Part shown: piece after piece, positions 22,228 to 33,060 of the stretch
How the letters are laid out: every line of letters starts with the position of its first letter
Numbering within the stretch: position 1 is the stretch's first letter
NCBI RefSeq assembly: GCF_008033115.1
Contig: NZ_CP041203.1
Location: forward strand, 4,278,001-4,342,000
DNA length: 64,000 bases
Reading direction: 5' to 3'
From: Cellulomonas sp. Y8
GTDB lineage: Bacteria; Actinomycetota; Actinomycetes; Actinomycetales; Cellulomonadaceae
Translations under genes and position numbers: made by a program
The notes under the pieces: model-generated
Database searches by the model: none
What the model was told of the DNA's origin: nothing
Seen by the model: the letters and a program-made list of their open reading frames with translations, nothing else

Positions 22228-22749
22228 TCAGCCCGCCGAGCCGGCGCCCGCGGTCTCCAGGACCGCCGGCGCCGGCTCGGTCAGCACCGGGAACGTCACC
22301 GACCGGGCGATGAAGCAGTGCTCGTGCGCACGCCGGTGCAGGTCGGCCAGCTGCGCGTCGAGCGCGGCGCCGTCGGTCGCGGCGGACCCGCCCGGCCGGA
22401 CGGTCACCTGCGGCCGCAGCACGACCTGGGTGAACTGGCCGTGGCCGGCCGCCTCGACCCGCATGGTCCCGCCGGCCCGGTCCGTGTAGCCGACGACCGC
22501 CACGCCCGACGTGGCGGCGAAGTGGAGGAACCAGAGCATGTGGCACTCGGCCAGCGCGGCGACGAGCAGCTCCTCGGGGTTGTGCCGCGCCGGGTCGCCC
22601 CGGAACGCCGGGTCGGCCGACGCGAGCACGGTCGGCTTCCCCGCGACCCGCACCTCGTGGTCGCGGCTGTACGCCGCGTACCCGGTGGTGCCCGTGGCGC
22701 CCGCGCCCGTCCAGACGACGTCGGCGGCGTACTCGTGCAGCAGTCCCAT
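22228..22749 (-). CDS. OsmC family peroxiredoxin-like protein
   Basis: 173-residue OsmC/Ohr-fold protein, typically reducing organic hydroperoxides. Both redox cysteines are present: [14 protein letters not shown] (about residue 67) and [13 protein letters not shown] (about 145), and [13 protein letters not shown] is the family core motif. The ATG at 22749 is seven bases after TACCGT, with no ribosome site, so it looks leaderless. It lies between uvrA and uvrC on the opposite strand, converging with uvrA. Confidence 0.9.
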   Translation of the reverse strand: MGLLHEYAADVVWTGAGATGTTGYAAYSRDHEVRVAGKPTVLASADPAFRGDPARHNPEELLVAALAECHMLWFLHFAATSGVAVVGYTDRAGGTMRVEAAGHGQFTQVVLRPQVTVRPGGSAATDGAALDAQLADLHRRAHEHCFIARSVTFPVLTEPAPAVLETAGAGSAG

Positions 22750-22756
22750 GCGGGCG

Positions 22757-22762
22757 ACGGTA
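22757..22762 (-). promoter_or_regulatory. -10 box for leaderless OsmC transcript
   Basis: TACCGT on the minus strand, then seven bases and ATG 22749. Confidence 0.5.
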
Positions 22763-22804
22763 CCGGCGCGCCGGGCCGTCGGCGCGGCTGTCGGTCCGGC
22801 GAAC

Positions 22805-22810
22805 TACGGT
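22805..22810 (+). promoter_or_regulatory. -10 box for leaderless uvrC transcript
   Basis: TACGGT followed by seven bases and ATG 22818, the same box as uvrB. The OsmC box faces away 42 bases upstream. Confidence 0.5.
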
Positions 22811-22817
22811 GGCACGC

Positions 22818-24965
22818 ATGGCTGACCCCGCCACCTACCGCCCCGCCCCGGGGGAGATCCCCGACCAGCCCGGCGTCTACCGGTTCCGCGACAAGGACGG
22901 CCGGGTCGTCTACGTCGGGAAGGCGAAGAGCCTGCGGTCCCGGCTGAACTCGTACTTCCAGGACGTCGCCGGCCTGCACCCGCGCACGCAGCAGATGGTC
23001 ACGACGGCGGCTTCGGTGCAGTGGACGGTCGTCGGGACCGAGGTCGAGGCCCTGGCGCTGGAGTACTCCTGGATCAAGGAGTTCGACCCGCGGTTCAACG
23101 TGAAGTACCGCGACGACAAGTCGTACCCGTACCTGGCCGTGACGCTGGCCGACCAGTTCCCGCGCGTGCAGGTCATGCGCGGCGCGAAGCGGCCCGGCAC
23201 CCGGTACTTCGGCCCGTACGCGCACGCGTGGGCGATCCGGGAGACCGTGGACCTGCTGCTCCGGGTGTTCCCGGTGCGCACCTGCTCGGCGGGGGTGTTC
23301 AAGCGCGCCAAGCAGCAGGGCCGGCCCTGCCTGCTCGGGTACATCGACAAGTGCTCGGCGCCGTGCGTCGGGAAGATCTCGCAGGAGGACCACCACGTCC
23401 TGGCCGAGGAGTTCGCCGACTTCATGGCGGGGGACACGGCCCGGTTCACCAGGCGGCTGACCCAGCGCATGCAGGAGGCGTCGGCGGAGCTCGACTTCGA
23501 GCGCGCGGCGCGGCTCCGCGACGACATCGGCGCCCTCAAGCGCGCCACCGAGAAGAACGCCGTGGTGCTGCAGGACGGCACGGACGCGGACATCTTCGCC
23601 CTCGCCGGCGACGAGCTCGAGGCCGCCGTCCAGGTGTTCCACGTGCGCGACGGCCGGATCCGCGGCCAGCGCGGCTGGGTCGTCGAGAAGGTCGAGGACG
23701 TGACGGACGCGCAGCTCGTCGAGCACCTGCTCCAGCAGGTGTACGGCGACACGCCCGCCGGCGACGACGGCGCGGCGGCGCAGGGCGCGGTCGCGGGCTC
23801 GGTGCCGCGCGAGGTGCTGGTCCCGGTGCTGCCGGACGACCTCGACCAGGTGCAGGCCTGGCTGTCCGGCCTGCGCGGCAGCCGGGTGCAGGTGCGGGTT
23901 CCGCAGCGGGGCGACAAGCACGAGCTGGCCGAGACGGTCCGGAAGAACGCCGAGCACGCGCTCGCGCTGCACCGCACCCGCCGGGCCGGCGACCTGACGA
24001 CCCGCAGCCAGGCGCTGCAGGAGATCCAGGAGGCGCTGGGGCTCGACTCCGCGCCGCTGCGCATCGAGTGCTACGACGTCTCGCACAACCAGGGGACGTA
24101 CCAGGTGGCGTCGATGGTGGTGTTCGAGGACGGCCTGGCCCGCAAGAGCGAGTACCGGACGTTCGGCATCCGCGGCCCGGAGGGCACGGGCGCGCGCGAC
24201 GACACCGCGGCCATGCACGAGGTCATCACCCGCCGGTTCCGCCGGTACCTCGCCGAGCGCGAGCAGGCGGGCGACCTGGAGCTCGGCCTGGGGGAGGACC
24301 AGCTGGCCGAGGCGCTGGCGGACGCCGACGCCGGGCCGGTGCGGTCCGGCCCGATCGACGAGTCCACCGGGCGCCCGCAGCGGTTCGCCTACCCGCCCAA
24401 CCTGGTCGTGGTCGACGGCGGCCCGCCGCAGGTCGCGGCCGCGGCGGCGGCGCTGGCGGAGCTCGGGATCGACGACGTCGCGCTGTGCGGCCTGGCGAAG
24501 CGGCTCGAGGAGGTGTGGCTGCCGGGGGAGGACTACCCGGTGATCCTGCAGCGCTCCTCGGAGGGCCTGTACCTGCTGCAGCGCGTCCGCGACGAGGCGC
24601 ACCGGTTCGCGATCACCGCCCACCGCAAGAAGCGCAGCAAGGGGATGACGGTCTCGGCGCTCGACACCGTCCCGGGGCTCGGCCCCGCGCGGTCGGCCGC
24701 GCTGCTCAAGCACTTCGGCTCGCTCAAGCGGCTGAAGGCCGCCTCGGCGGAGGAGATCGCGACGGTGCCCGGCATGGGCGCGCGGACGGCGGCGGCGGTG
24801 GTGGCGGCGCTGGCCGGGGGCACCGAGCCCACCGGCGTCCCGGCGCCGGCCACCGGCGCGCGGGCCCGGGACGCCGACCCGGCCGCCCCGGCCACGGACG
24901 TGCCGGCCCGGGCCGCCGACCCGGCGGCGCCGACCGCCGACGCGCCTGGCATGCTGGGGTCATGA
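22818..24965 (+). CDS. uvrC: Excinuclease ABC subunit UvrC
   Basis: Dual-incision nuclease of nucleotide excision repair. 715 residues. GIY-YIG domain at about 15-95 ([22 protein letters not shown]) for the 3' cut; Cys cluster [17 protein letters not shown] domain at about 205-245 ([21 protein letters not shown]) that pairs with UvrB; RNase H-like domain for the 5' cut ([33 protein letters not shown]); tandem helix-hairpin-helix near 620-670 ([19 protein letters not shown]). The last ~40 residues are an Ala/Pro-rich tail. It ends in an ATGA overlap with rapZ. Confidence 0.98.
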   Translation: MADPATYRPAPGEIPDQPGVYRFRDKDGRVVYVGKAKSLRSRLNSYFQDVAGLHPRTQQMVTTAASVQWTVVGTEVEALALEYSWIKEFDPRFNVKYRDDKSYPYLAVTLADQFPRVQVMRGAKRPGTRYFGPYAHAWAIRETVDLLLRVFPVRTCSAGVFKRAKQQGRPCLLGYIDKCSAPCVGKISQEDHHVLAEEFADFMAGDTARFTRRLTQRMQEASAELDFERAARLRDDIGALKRATEKNAVVLQDGTDADIFALAGDELEAAVQVFHVRDGRIRGQRGWVVEKVEDVTDAQLVEHLLQQVYGDTPAGDDGAAAQGAVAGSVPREVLVPVLPDDLDQVQAWLSGLRGSRVQVRVPQRGDKHELAETVRKNAEHALALHRTRRAGDLTTRSQALQEIQEALGLDSAPLRIECYDVSHNQGTYQVASMVVFEDGLARKSEYRTFGIRGPEGTGARDDTAAMHEVITRRFRRYLAEREQAGDLELGLGEDQLAEALADADAGPVRSGPIDESTGRPQRFAYPPNLVVVDGGPPQVAAAAAALAELGIDDVALCGLAKRLEEVWLPGEDYPVILQRSSEGLYLLQRVRDEAHRFAITAHRKKRSKGMTVSALDTVPGLGPARSAALLKHFGSLKRLKAASAEEIATVPGMGARTAAAVVAALAGGTEPTGVPAPATGARARDADPAAPATDVPARAADPAAPTADAPGMLGS

Positions 24966-25909
24966 GCGACGAGACCTCGCCGATCACGGTCCCCCACGGC
25001 ATCCCCGCGATCGAGGCCGCCACCGCGGCGCCCCGGGTCCGGCAGCCCCACGTCCTGATCATCACCGGCATGTCCGGCGCGGGCCGCACCCGCGCCGGCG
25101 CGGTGCTCGAGGACATGGGCTGGTACGTCGTCGACAACCTGCCCGCGCAGATGCTCACGCACCTCGTCGGCATGCTGACCCACGGCGGGCCGCCGAGCGC
25201 GGACCTGCGGATCGCGGCGGTCGTCGACGTCCGCGGGCGCGAGTTCTTCGCCGACCTCCTCGCGGTGCTCGCGCAGCTCCGCGAGTCGGGCATCGACTAC
25301 CGGATCCTGTTCCTCGACGCCTCGGACGAGGTGCTGGTGCGCCGGTACGAGCAGGTGCGTCGCCCGCACCCGCTGCAGGGCGAGGGCCGGATCCTCGACG
25401 GCATCACGACGGAGCGCAGCCTGCTCTCGGACATCCGGGAGCGCGCGGACGTGCTGATCGACTCCTCGGAGACGAACGTGCACGAGCTCGGCCGGATCGT
25501 GCGCGCGGCGGTGTCCTCGGAGCAGGAGGAGGACGCGCTGCGGGTCAACGTGCTCTCGTTCGGCTTCAAGTACGGCATCCCGCTCGACGCGGACCACGTG
25601 GTCGACGTCCGGTTCCTGGCCAACCCGTACTGGATCACCGAGCTCCGGCACATGTCGGGCCGGGACGCGCCCGTGCGCGACTACGTCCTCGGTCTGCCCG
25701 GCGCCGTCGACTTCGTGGACCGGTACGTCGACGCGCTCGAGCCCGTCCTCGCCGGGTACCTGGCGGAGGAGAAGCGCTACGTGACGATCGCGGTCGGCTG
25801 CACCGGCGGCAAGCACCGGTCGGTCGCGATCAGCGAGGCCATCGCCGAGCGGCTGCGGTCCCGGGGGCAGCGCGTCACCGTGGCGGCGCGCGACCTCGGC
25901 AAGGAATGA
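24962..25909 (+). CDS. rapZ: RapZ family nucleotide-binding protein
   Basis: 315-residue RapZ/YvcJ P-loop protein; in E. coli it binds small RNAs controlling GlmS, in actinobacteria the role is less clear. Walker A reads [19 protein letters not shown], with Arg in place of the usual Lys, a substitution I recall in actinobacterial relatives. Other family motifs: [61 protein letters not shown] and [17 protein letters not shown]. It overlaps uvrC and yvcK by four bases on either side. Confidence 0.95.
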   Translation: MSDETSPITVPHGIPAIEAATAAPRVRQPHVLIITGMSGAGRTRAGAVLEDMGWYVVDNLPAQMLTHLVGMLTHGGPPSADLRIAAVVDVRGREFFADLLAVLAQLRESGIDYRILFLDASDEVLVRRYEQVRRPHPLQGEGRILDGITTERSLLSDIRERADVLIDSSETNVHELGRIVRAAVSSEQEEDALRVNVLSFGFKYGIPLDADHVVDVRFLANPYWITELRHMSGRDAPVRDYVLGLPGAVDFVDRYVDALEPVLAGYLAEEKRYVTIAVGCTGGKHRSVAISEAIAERLRSRGQRVTVAARDLGKE

Positions 25910-26886
25910 ACCCGTCCCGCGACGGGCACCCCGCGTTCGTCGCCCTGGGCGGCGGGCACGGGCTGTCCGCGTCCCTGTCGGCGCTGCGCCGCGTGACGGA
26001 CCGGCTGACGGCGGTCGTGACGGTCGCGGACGACGGCGGGTCCTCCGGCCGGCTGCGCGACGAGCTCGACGTGCTGCCGCCCGGGGACCTGCGCATGGCG
26101 CTGTCCGCGCTGTGCGACGACTCCGACTGGGGCCGCACGTGGCGCGACGTGCTGCAGCACCGGTTCACCTCGGCGGGTGACCTGGACAAGCACGCGGTCG
26201 GCAACCTGCTGATCGTGGCGCTGTGGGAGCTGCTGGGCGACACGGTCGACGGCCTCGACTGGGTGGGCCGGCTGCTCGGCGCCCGCGGCCGCGTGCTCCC
26301 CATGGCGGCGGTGCCGCTGGCGATCGAGGCCGACGTCCGGCGGTCCGACGGACGCGTCGAGGTGGTGCGCGGGCAGAGCCACGTCGCCGTCGCGCGCGAC
26401 CCCATCGAGGGCGTCCGGCTCGTGCCCGACCGCCCGCCGGCGCTGCCCGAGGCGGTCGCCGCGGTGGAGGAGGCGGACTGGGTCGTCCTGGGACCCGGCT
26501 CCTGGTACACGTCCGTGATCCCGCACCTGCTCGTGCCGGAGCTCGCCGAGGCGCTGCACCGGACGCCCGCGCGCAAGATCGTGCTGCTCAACCTCAGCCC
26601 CGACGCCGAGACCGCCGGCATGGGCCCGTGCGAGCACCTGGACGCGCTGCGCCAGCACGCCCCGGACCTCCGGCTGGACGCGGTCATCGCCGACCCCGGC
26701 GCCGTGGAGGACGTCGACGAGCTCGAGGAGCGCACGCGCGCGCAGGGCGGCCGGCTGCTGCTGCGCCAGGTGAGGCGCGGGGACGGCACGCCCCGGCACG
26801 ACGCGCTGCGGCTGGCCGCGGCGATCAGCGACGTGGTCGAGGGCTACCTCGGCGACGTCGGCGCACCCCAGGGGATGGCAGGATGA
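25906..26886 (+). CDS. yvcK: YvcK family gluconeogenesis factor / UDP-sugar-binding protein
   Basis: 326-residue member of the YvcK/CuvA family, related to the 2-phospho-L-lactate transferase fold; homologues bind UDP-GlcNAc and tie carbon source to cell-wall synthesis. Motifs: [45 protein letters not shown] and [18 protein letters not shown]. The rapZ-yvcK-whiA trio is a conserved actinobacterial and firmicute block; here it is tightly coupled (ATGA) with uvrC and rapZ upstream. Confidence 0.95.
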   Translation: MNPSRDGHPAFVALGGGHGLSASLSALRRVTDRLTAVVTVADDGGSSGRLRDELDVLPPGDLRMALSALCDDSDWGRTWRDVLQHRFTSAGDLDKHAVGNLLIVALWELLGDTVDGLDWVGRLLGARGRVLPMAAVPLAIEADVRRSDGRVEVVRGQSHVAVARDPIEGVRLVPDRPPALPEAVAAVEEADWVVLGPGSWYTSVIPHLLVPELAEALHRTPARKIVLLNLSPDAETAGMGPCEHLDALRQHAPDLRLDAVIADPGAVEDVDELEERTRAQGGRLLLRQVRRGDGTPRHDALRLAAAISDVVEGYLGDVGAPQGMAG

Positions 26887-26890
26887 CCGC

Positions 26891-27871
26891 ATGGCTCTGA
26901 CGGCACAGGTGAAGGACGAGCTTGCGCGGCTCCAGGTCGACAAGACGTCGTGCCGGAAGGCGGAGGTGTCGGCGACGCTCCGGTTCGCGGGCGGGCTGCA
27001 CATCATCTCGGGGCGGATCGTCATCGAGGCCGAGCTCGACACCGGGATGGCCGCACGCCGGCTCCGCGCCGCCATCGCCGAGGTGTACGGCCACCAGTCC
27101 GAGGTCATCGTGGTGTCCGGCGGCGGGCTGCGCCGCGGGAACCGGTACGTCGTGCGCGTCGTGAAGGACGGGGAGTCGCTCGCGCGGCAGACCGGCCTGC
27201 TCGACAACCGCGGGCGCCCGGTGCGCGGGCTGCCGCCGCAGATCGTCTCCGCCGGCGTGCAGGAGGCCGAGGCGGCGTGGCGCGGCGCGTTCCTGGCGCA
27301 CGGCTCGCTCACCGAGCCCGGCCGGTCGTCGGCGCTCGAGGTGACCTGCCCCGGCCCGGAGGCCGCGCTGGCGCTGGTCGGGGCGGCGCGCCGCATGCAG
27401 ATCCCGGCCAAGGCGCGCGAGGTGCGCAACGTCGACCGCGTGGTGATCCGCGACGGCGACGCCATCGCCGCGATGCTGGCCCGGCTCGGCGCGCACGAGA
27501 CGCTGCTGGTCTGGGAGGAGCGCCGGGTCCGCCGCGAGGTGCGCGGCACCGCGAACCGCCTCGCCAACTTCGACGACGCGAACCTGCGCCGGTCGGCGCG
27601 GGCGGCCGTCGCCGCGGGTGCGCGCGTGGAGCGCGCGTTCGACATCCTCGGCGCCGACGTGCCCGAGCACCTGCGCGAGGCGGGGGAGCTGCGACTCGCC
27701 CACAAGGAGGCCTCGCTCGAGGAGCTCGGCAAGCTCGCCGACCCCGTGCTCACCAAGGACGCGGTGGCGGGCCGGATCCGCCGCCTGCTGGCGACGGCCG
27801 ACAAGCGCGCGGCCGACCTCGGCATCCCGGACACCGAGTCCGGGCTGAGCCCCGACCTGCTGGACCTCTAG
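26891..27871 (+). CDS. whiA: DNA-binding protein WhiA
   Basis: 326-residue WhiA, a sporulation/cell-division regulator with an N-terminal domain derived from LAGLIDADG homing endonucleases and a C-terminal HTH. N-terminal [34 protein letters not shown] is diagnostic; the C-terminal part has [22 protein letters not shown] and [38 protein letters not shown] (the HTH). CAGGAT six bases before the ATG could add a separate leaderless promoter inside the operon. Confidence 0.96.
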   Translation: MALTAQVKDELARLQVDKTSCRKAEVSATLRFAGGLHIISGRIVIEAELDTGMAARRLRAAIAEVYGHQSEVIVVSGGGLRRGNRYVVRVVKDGESLARQTGLLDNRGRPVRGLPPQIVSAGVQEAEAAWRGAFLAHGSLTEPGRSSALEVTCPGPEAALALVGAARRMQIPAKAREVRNVDRVVIRDGDAIAAMLARLGAHETLLVWEERRVRREVRGTANRLANFDDANLRRSARAAVAAGARVERAFDILGADVPEHLREAGELRLAHKEASLEELGKLADPVLTKDAVAGRIRRLLATADKRAADLGIPDTESGLSPDLLDL

Positions 27872-27965
27872 CAGGCCGCGGGGCAGCGGGTGAACGGCCG
27901 ACCGCACCACGGGCGGCCGTCCCGCCGGCCAGACCTAGGTCCCTGCGGCACCCTGCGCTCGGGTA

Positions 27966-27971
27966 TAGGCT
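27966..27971 (+). promoter_or_regulatory. Possible -10 box of the glycolytic (gap) operon
   Basis: TAGGCT within TATAGGCT, about 130 bases before gap; an identical TAGGCT precedes tal. The 232-base gap after whiA (27872-28103) otherwise holds a weak 7-bp inverted repeat (ACGGCCG/CGGCCGT) and the AGGAGG ribosome site at 28094-28099. Confidence 0.35.
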
Positions 27972-27995
27972 CTAGGCCATCCGGAGATGTTCTGA

Positions 27996-29108
<1,113 letters not shown>

Positions 29109-29144
29109 CCCTCAGCCGTCCGTAGCGACGCACATGCGCCCGCG

Positions 29145-29175
29145 CACGCCGGGGTCGGCCTCCGACCCCGGCGTG
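29145..29175 (+). terminator. Hairpin between gap and pgk
   Basis: A 14-bp perfect stem (29145-29158 and 29162-29175) with a CCT loop in the 135-base gap. Without a T tract it may be a terminator, an attenuator or an mRNA-stabilising element that lets gap be expressed above pgk. Confidence 0.6.
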
Positions 29176-29243
29176 TCGCGGGCGCCGTCATGGACAGCCC
29201 CGGTCGTCGGCCCCGACGGCCCCGCGGAGCAAGGTAGGCAAGC

Positions 29244-30434
29244 ATGAAGACCATCGAGGACCTCGGCGACCTGCGCGGCAAGCGCGTGCTCGTCCGTTCC
29301 GACTTCAACGTGCCGCTCGACGGCACGACCATCACCGACGACGGCCGCATCCGCGCCGCGCTGCCCACGCTGAAGGGCCTGCTCGACGCCGGCGCCCGCG
29401 TGGTCGTCACCGCGCACCTCGGCCGCCCGAAGGGCGAGCCCGACGCGAAGTACTCGCTGGCCCCCGTCGCCGCCCGCCTGGGCGAGCTGCTCGGCCAGCC
29501 GGTCGCCCTCGCCGAGGACGTCGTCGGCGAGTCCGCCAAGGCCACGGTCGCGGCGCTCGAGGACGGCCAGATCGCGCTGCTCGAGAACATCCGGTTCGAC
29601 GCGCGCGAGACCTCCAAGGACGAGGCCGAGCGCGGCGCGCTGGCCGACGAGCTCGCGGCCCTCGCGGACGCGTTCGTGTCCGACGGCTTCGGCGTCGTGC
29701 ACCGCAAGCAGGCGTCGGTCTACGACGTCGCGCTGCGCCTCCCGCACGCGGCCGGCTCCCTGGTCCTCACCGAGGTCGAGGCGCTGCGCAAGGCCGTCGA
29801 GGACCCGGAGCGCCCCTACGTGGTCGTGCTCGGCGGCTCGAAGGTCTCCGACAAGCTCGGCGTCATCGCGAACCTGCTGACCAAGGCCGACAAGCTGCTC
29901 ATCGGCGGCGGCATGGTCTTCACCTTCCTCAAGGCCCAGGGCCACGAGGTCGGCTCCTCGCTGCTCGAGGAGGACCAGGTCGAGACCGTCAAGGGCTACC
30001 TCGCCCAGGCGCAGGAGTCCGGCGTCGAGATCGTGCTGCCCGTCGACATCGTCGCGGCCGACGGCTTCGCCGCCGACGCGCCGCACGAGACCGTCGACGC
30101 GGACAAGATCCCCGCCGGCAAGATGGGCCTGGACATCGGCCCGAAGTCGGGCGAGCTGTTCCGCGCGGCGATCCTCGACGCGAAGACCATCGCCTGGAAC
30201 GGCCCGATGGGCGTGTTCGAGTTCCCGGCGTTCGCCGAGGGCACCAAGGCCGTCGCGCAGGCGCTCGTCGACACCGACGGCTTCTCCATCGTCGGCGGCG
30301 GCGACTCGGCCGCGGCCGTCCGTCGCCTCGGCTTCGACGAGGCCGGCTTCGGCCACATCTCGACCGGCGGCGGCGCGTCGCTGGAGCTCCTCGAGGGCAA
30401 GACCCTCCCCGGCATCGCGGTCCTGGAGGACTGA
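29244..30434 (+). CDS. pgk: Phosphoglycerate kinase
   Basis: Transfers phosphate from 1,3-bisphosphoglycerate to ADP. 396 residues, normal length. Motifs: [97 protein letters not shown] and [14 protein letters not shown]. tpiA starts five bases after its stop. Confidence 0.98.
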   Translation: MKTIEDLGDLRGKRVLVRSDFNVPLDGTTITDDGRIRAALPTLKGLLDAGARVVVTAHLGRPKGEPDAKYSLAPVAARLGELLGQPVALAEDVVGESAKATVAALEDGQIALLENIRFDARETSKDEAERGALADELAALADAFVSDGFGVVHRKQASVYDVALRLPHAAGSLVLTEVEALRKAVEDPERPYVVVLGGSKVSDKLGVIANLLTKADKLLIGGGMVFTFLKAQGHEVGSSLLEEDQVETVKGYLAQAQESGVEIVLPVDIVAADGFAADAPHETVDADKIPAGKMGLDIGPKSGELFRAAILDAKTIAWNGPMGVFEFPAFAEGTKAVAQALVDTDGFSIVGGGDSAAAVRRLGFDEAGFGHISTGGGASLELLEGKTLPGIAVLED

Positions 30435-30439
30435 TCCAC

Positions 30440-31235
30440 ATGGCACGTACCCCCCTCATCGCGGGCAACTGGAAGCTCAACCTCGACCACCACGAGGCCG
30501 TGCACCTGGTGCAGAAGCTCGCCTGGACCCTCAAGGACGCCAAGCACGACTTCGGCACCGCCGAGGTCGTCGTCCTGCCGTCGTTCACCAACATCCGCTC
30601 CGTGCAGACCCTGGTCGACGCGGACAAGCTGGAGATCGGCTACGGCGCGCAGGACGTGTCCGCGCACGCCTCACGCCTCCGGCGCGTACACCGGCGAGGT
30701 CTCGGCGGCGCAGCTCGCCAAGCTCGGCGTCACCTACGTGGCCACCGGCCACTCGGAGCGGCGCGAGTACCACGGCGAGTCCGACGCGGTCGTCGCGGCC
30801 AAGACGGTCGCCGCGCTCGGCGCCGGCATCACCCCGATCGTGTGCGTCGGCGAGGGCCTGGAGATCCGCAAGGCGGGCACCCACGTCGAGTACACCCTGA
30901 CGCAGCTCGCGGGCTCGCTCGCGGGCGTCACCGAGGAGCAGGCGAAGACGGTCGTCATCGCCTACGAGCCCGTGTGGGCCATCGGCACCGGCGAGGTCGC
31001 CACCCCGGAGGACGCGCAGGAGGTCTGCGAGGCCATCCGCGGCAAGCTCGCCGAGCTGTACTCGGCCGAGGTCGCCGACGCCGTGCGCGTGCTCTACGGC
31101 GGCTCGGTGAAGTCCGGCAACGCCGCTCAGATCATCGGCAAGCCGGACGTCGACGGCGCGCTCGTCGGCGGCGCGTCGCTCGACGCCGAGGAGTTCGCGA
31201 AGATCGCGCGCTTCCAGGAGCACGTCGGCGCCTGA
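30440..31235 (+). pseudogene. tpiA: Triosephosphate isomerase, frameshifted by a 7-bp tandem duplication
   Basis: Interconverts dihydroxyacetone phosphate and glyceraldehyde 3-phosphate. The 5' part encodes [14 protein letters not shown] (catalytic Lys) through [12 protein letters not shown], then the frame breaks: CACGCCT is repeated at 30665-30671 and 30672-30678. Removing one copy restores [33 protein letters not shown], with catalytic His in GHSERR and Glu in [12 protein letters not shown], both encoded only in the downstream frame. As written neither piece can be active: the first would read on in the wrong frame to 32671, and a restart at 30738 lacks the Lys. Either a sequencing/assembly error or a real lesion with another TIM elsewhere. 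Confidence 0.9.
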
Positions 31236-31246
31236 GCCCCCCGGGT

Positions 31247-31283
31247 CGGGGCGCGCGGCGGCAGCACGCCGGCGCGCGCCCCG
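31247..31283 (+). terminator. Hairpin after tpiA
   Basis: Arms CGGGGCGCGCG (31247-31257) and CGCGCGCCCCG (31273-31283) form an 11-bp stem with extra pairing inside the loop, just past the tpiA stop. Possible terminator or pause before secG. Confidence 0.5.
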
Positions 31284-31418
31284 GCCGACCGGGCGACCTG
31301 CGGCCCGATCCGGCCTGTCGTGCTGGATTCCTGCGCCGCGCGTCGCCTACCCTGGACCGCGGTCCACCCGACCGACCCCGCCCGGGGTCCCCCGACAGCG
31401 AGAAGAGCCAGACCCGCC

Positions 31419-31661
31419 GTGACAGCCCTCACCATCGCCCTCCAGGTCCTCCTGGTGGTCACGAGCCTGCTGCTCGTCCCGCTCGTCCTGCTGCACAAGG
31501 GCAAGGGCGGCGGTCTGTCCGACATGTTCGGCGGCGGCATCACCAGCAGCGCCGGGTCCTCCGGCGTGGCCGAGCGCAACCTCAACCGCATCACCGTGGG
31601 CGTCAGCCTCGTGTGGGCGGTCGTGATCGTGCTGCTCGGTCTCATCGAGCGCGTGAGCTGA
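31419..31661 (+). CDS. secG: Preprotein translocase subunit SecG
   Basis: Small accessory subunit of the SecYEG protein-export channel. 80 residues from GTG 31419 ([12 protein letters not shown]). Two membrane helices (about 3-25 and 55-75) flank the conserved [14 protein letters not shown] loop and [12 protein letters not shown]. Its place after tpiA is standard in actinobacteria. Confidence 0.95.
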   Translation: MTALTIALQVLLVVTSLLLVPLVLLHKGKGGGLSDMFGGGITSSAGSSGVAERNLNRITVGVSLVWAVVIVLLGLIERVS

Positions 31662-31673
31662 GGGAGAGACCTC

Positions 31674-32030
31674 ATGGCGAGCGGAAGTGCGATCCGGGGG
31701 TCCCGCGTCGGCGCGGGCCCCATGGGCGAGGCCGAGCGCGGCGACGCCGCGCCCCGCGTGTGGATCTCCTACTGGTGCGCGAACGGCCACGAGACCCGGC
31801 CGTCGTTCGCCGAGGAGGCCGCCGCCGAGGCGCCCGAGACCTGGGACTGCCCGCGCTGCGGCTTCCCGGCGGGCCAGGACGAGGCGAACCCGCCGTCGCC
31901 GGTGCGCAACGAGCCGTACAAGACCCACCTGGCCTACGTGAAGGAGCGCCGGTCCGCCGAGGACGGCGAGGCGATCCTGGACGAGGCCCTGGCCGCGCTC
32001 CGCGCCCGCCGTCGCGGCGGGGTGCGCTGA
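31674..32030 (+). CDS. rbpA: RNA polymerase-binding protein RbpA
   Basis: Actinobacterial transcription factor that binds the housekeeping sigma factor and RNA polymerase, stabilises the open complex and affects rifampicin response. 118 residues: start [24 protein letters not shown], core domain with metal-type [13 protein letters not shown] and [13 protein letters not shown], then the basic linker and sigma-interaction domain ([30 protein letters not shown]). It is followed by a strong terminator. Confidence 0.96.
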   Translation: MASGSAIRGSRVGAGPMGEAERGDAAPRVWISYWCANGHETRPSFAEEAAAEAPETWDCPRCGFPAGQDEANPPSPVRNEPYKTHLAYVKERRSAEDGEAILDEALAALRARRRGGVR

Positions 32031-32051
32031 GCCGGCACCCGCACGCCCCGC

Positions 32052-32087
32052 GCGAGGGCCCCGCAGCAGCAGCTGCGGGGCCCTCGC
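32052..32087. terminator. Terminator after rbpA (hairpin A)
   Basis: Perfect 16-bp stem, arms 32052-32067 and 32072-32087, loop AGCA. It nearly repeats hairpin B at 32219-32254; together they close the rbpA and pgl transcripts from both sides. Confidence 0.85.
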
Positions 32088-32111
32088 CGCGTCCGGCGGC
32101 AGCGGGGATCC

Positions 32112-32187
32112 CCGCCGAGGTCGAGCGCTTCCGCCGAGGTCGAGCGTTTCGGGCCGCCGTGAACCGGCGAACCCTCGACCTCGCCGG
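32112..32187. repeat. Repeated CCGCCGAGGTCGAGCG unit between twin terminators
   Basis: A 19-base unit occurs twice in direct tandem (32112-32130 and 32131-32149, one mismatch) and once inverted and diverged (32170-32187). The core CGAGGTCGAG/CTCGACCTCG can pair as a 10-bp stem. No gene lies in this 247-base intergenic region (32031-32277). It may be a dispersed intergenic repeat of this genome. Confidence 0.6.
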
Positions 32188-32218
32188 GTTCGCCGACCGG
32201 GCGCGGTGCGCCGACGTG

Positions 32219-32254
32219 CGAGGGCCCCGCAGCCACCCGGCTGCGGGGCCCTCG
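32219..32254. terminator. Terminator after pgl (hairpin B)
   Basis: Perfect 16-bp stem, arms 32219-32234 and 32239-32254, loop ACCC, 24 bases beyond the pgl stop on the minus strand. The arm sequence CGAGGGCCCCGCAGC is identical to that of hairpin A. Confidence 0.85.
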
Positions 32255-32277
32255 GGCCGTGCGGGGAGTGCCGGCGG

Positions 32278-33060
32278 CTACGCCGCGCCCTGCGACGCGC
32301 CGACCTCGGCGACAGCGGCCGCGTCGACCAGCCACAGCGTCGCCTCCGAGCCGCGGGCGCCCGCGGCGGGCGTGACGCGGACGTCCGCGTCGGACAGCGC
32401 CGATGCCACCGCCGCCGCCTTCTCGGCGCCCGCCGCGACGACCCACACCTCGCGCGCGGCGCGGATGGACTCGAACGTCAGCGACACGCGCTCGGGCGGC
32501 GGCTTCGGGGAGCCGTGCACCCCGACGGTCGGGACGCCGGTGACGTCGACGCCCTCGTGCCCGGGGAACAGCGACGCGACGTGGCCGTCGGGTCCCATGC
32601 CGAGCATGAGCACGTCGAACGTGGGCACGTCGGACCCGTCCGGCGCGAACGCGGCGAGCTCGGCGGCGTAGGACGCGGCCGAGTCCTCCGGGGTCGCGGT
32701 GCCCGCGGCGGCGTCGAGCGGCCGCATCGGGTGCACGTTCGCCGCCGGGAGGGCGTCGCCGAGCCCGTCGATCAGCGCGGACCGCGCCTGGGTCTCGTTC
32801 CGGTCGCCGTCGCCGTCGGGCAGGAACCGCTCGTCGCCCCACCACAGGTGCACGCCGGACCAGTCGACGGCGCCGGCCGCGGGGGACGACGCCACGGCGG
32901 CGAGCGTCTTGATCCCGACGGTGCCGCCGGTCAGCACGACGTGCACCGGCGCGGCGGCGGACTGCAGGTCCACGAGCCGCGTGATGAGCCGCGCGGCCGT
33001 GGCCTCGGCGAGCGTGTCGGCGTCCGGGTGCACCAGGACGGTGCGCGGCGCGCCCGTCAC
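32278..33060 (-). CDS. pgl: 6-phosphogluconolactonase
   Basis: Hydrolyses 6-phosphogluconolactone in the oxidative pentose phosphate pathway. 260 residues from GTG 33060, which overlaps the opcA stop (GTGA). DevB/SOL-type motifs: [62 protein letters not shown] and [25 protein letters not shown]. Last gene of the tal-zwf-opcA-pgl operon. Confidence 0.95.
   Translation of the reverse strand: MTGAPRTVLVHPDADTLAEATAARLITRLVDLQSAAAPVHVVLTGGTVGIKTLAAVASSPAAGAVDWSGVHLWWGDERFLPDGDGDRNETQARSALIDGLGDALPAANVHPMRPLDAAAGTATPEDSAASYAAELAAFAPDGSDVPTFDVLMLGMGPDGHVASLFPGHEGVDVTGVPTVGVHGSPKPPPERVSLTFESIRAAREVWVVAAGAEKAAAVASALSDADVRVTPAAGARGSEATLWLVDAAAVAEVGASQGAA

Noticed and set aside
30440..32671. 743-codon frame starting as TpiA
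   Set aside because: After the 7-bp duplication the translation is Arg-rich nonsense running across secG and rbpA in the wrong frame.
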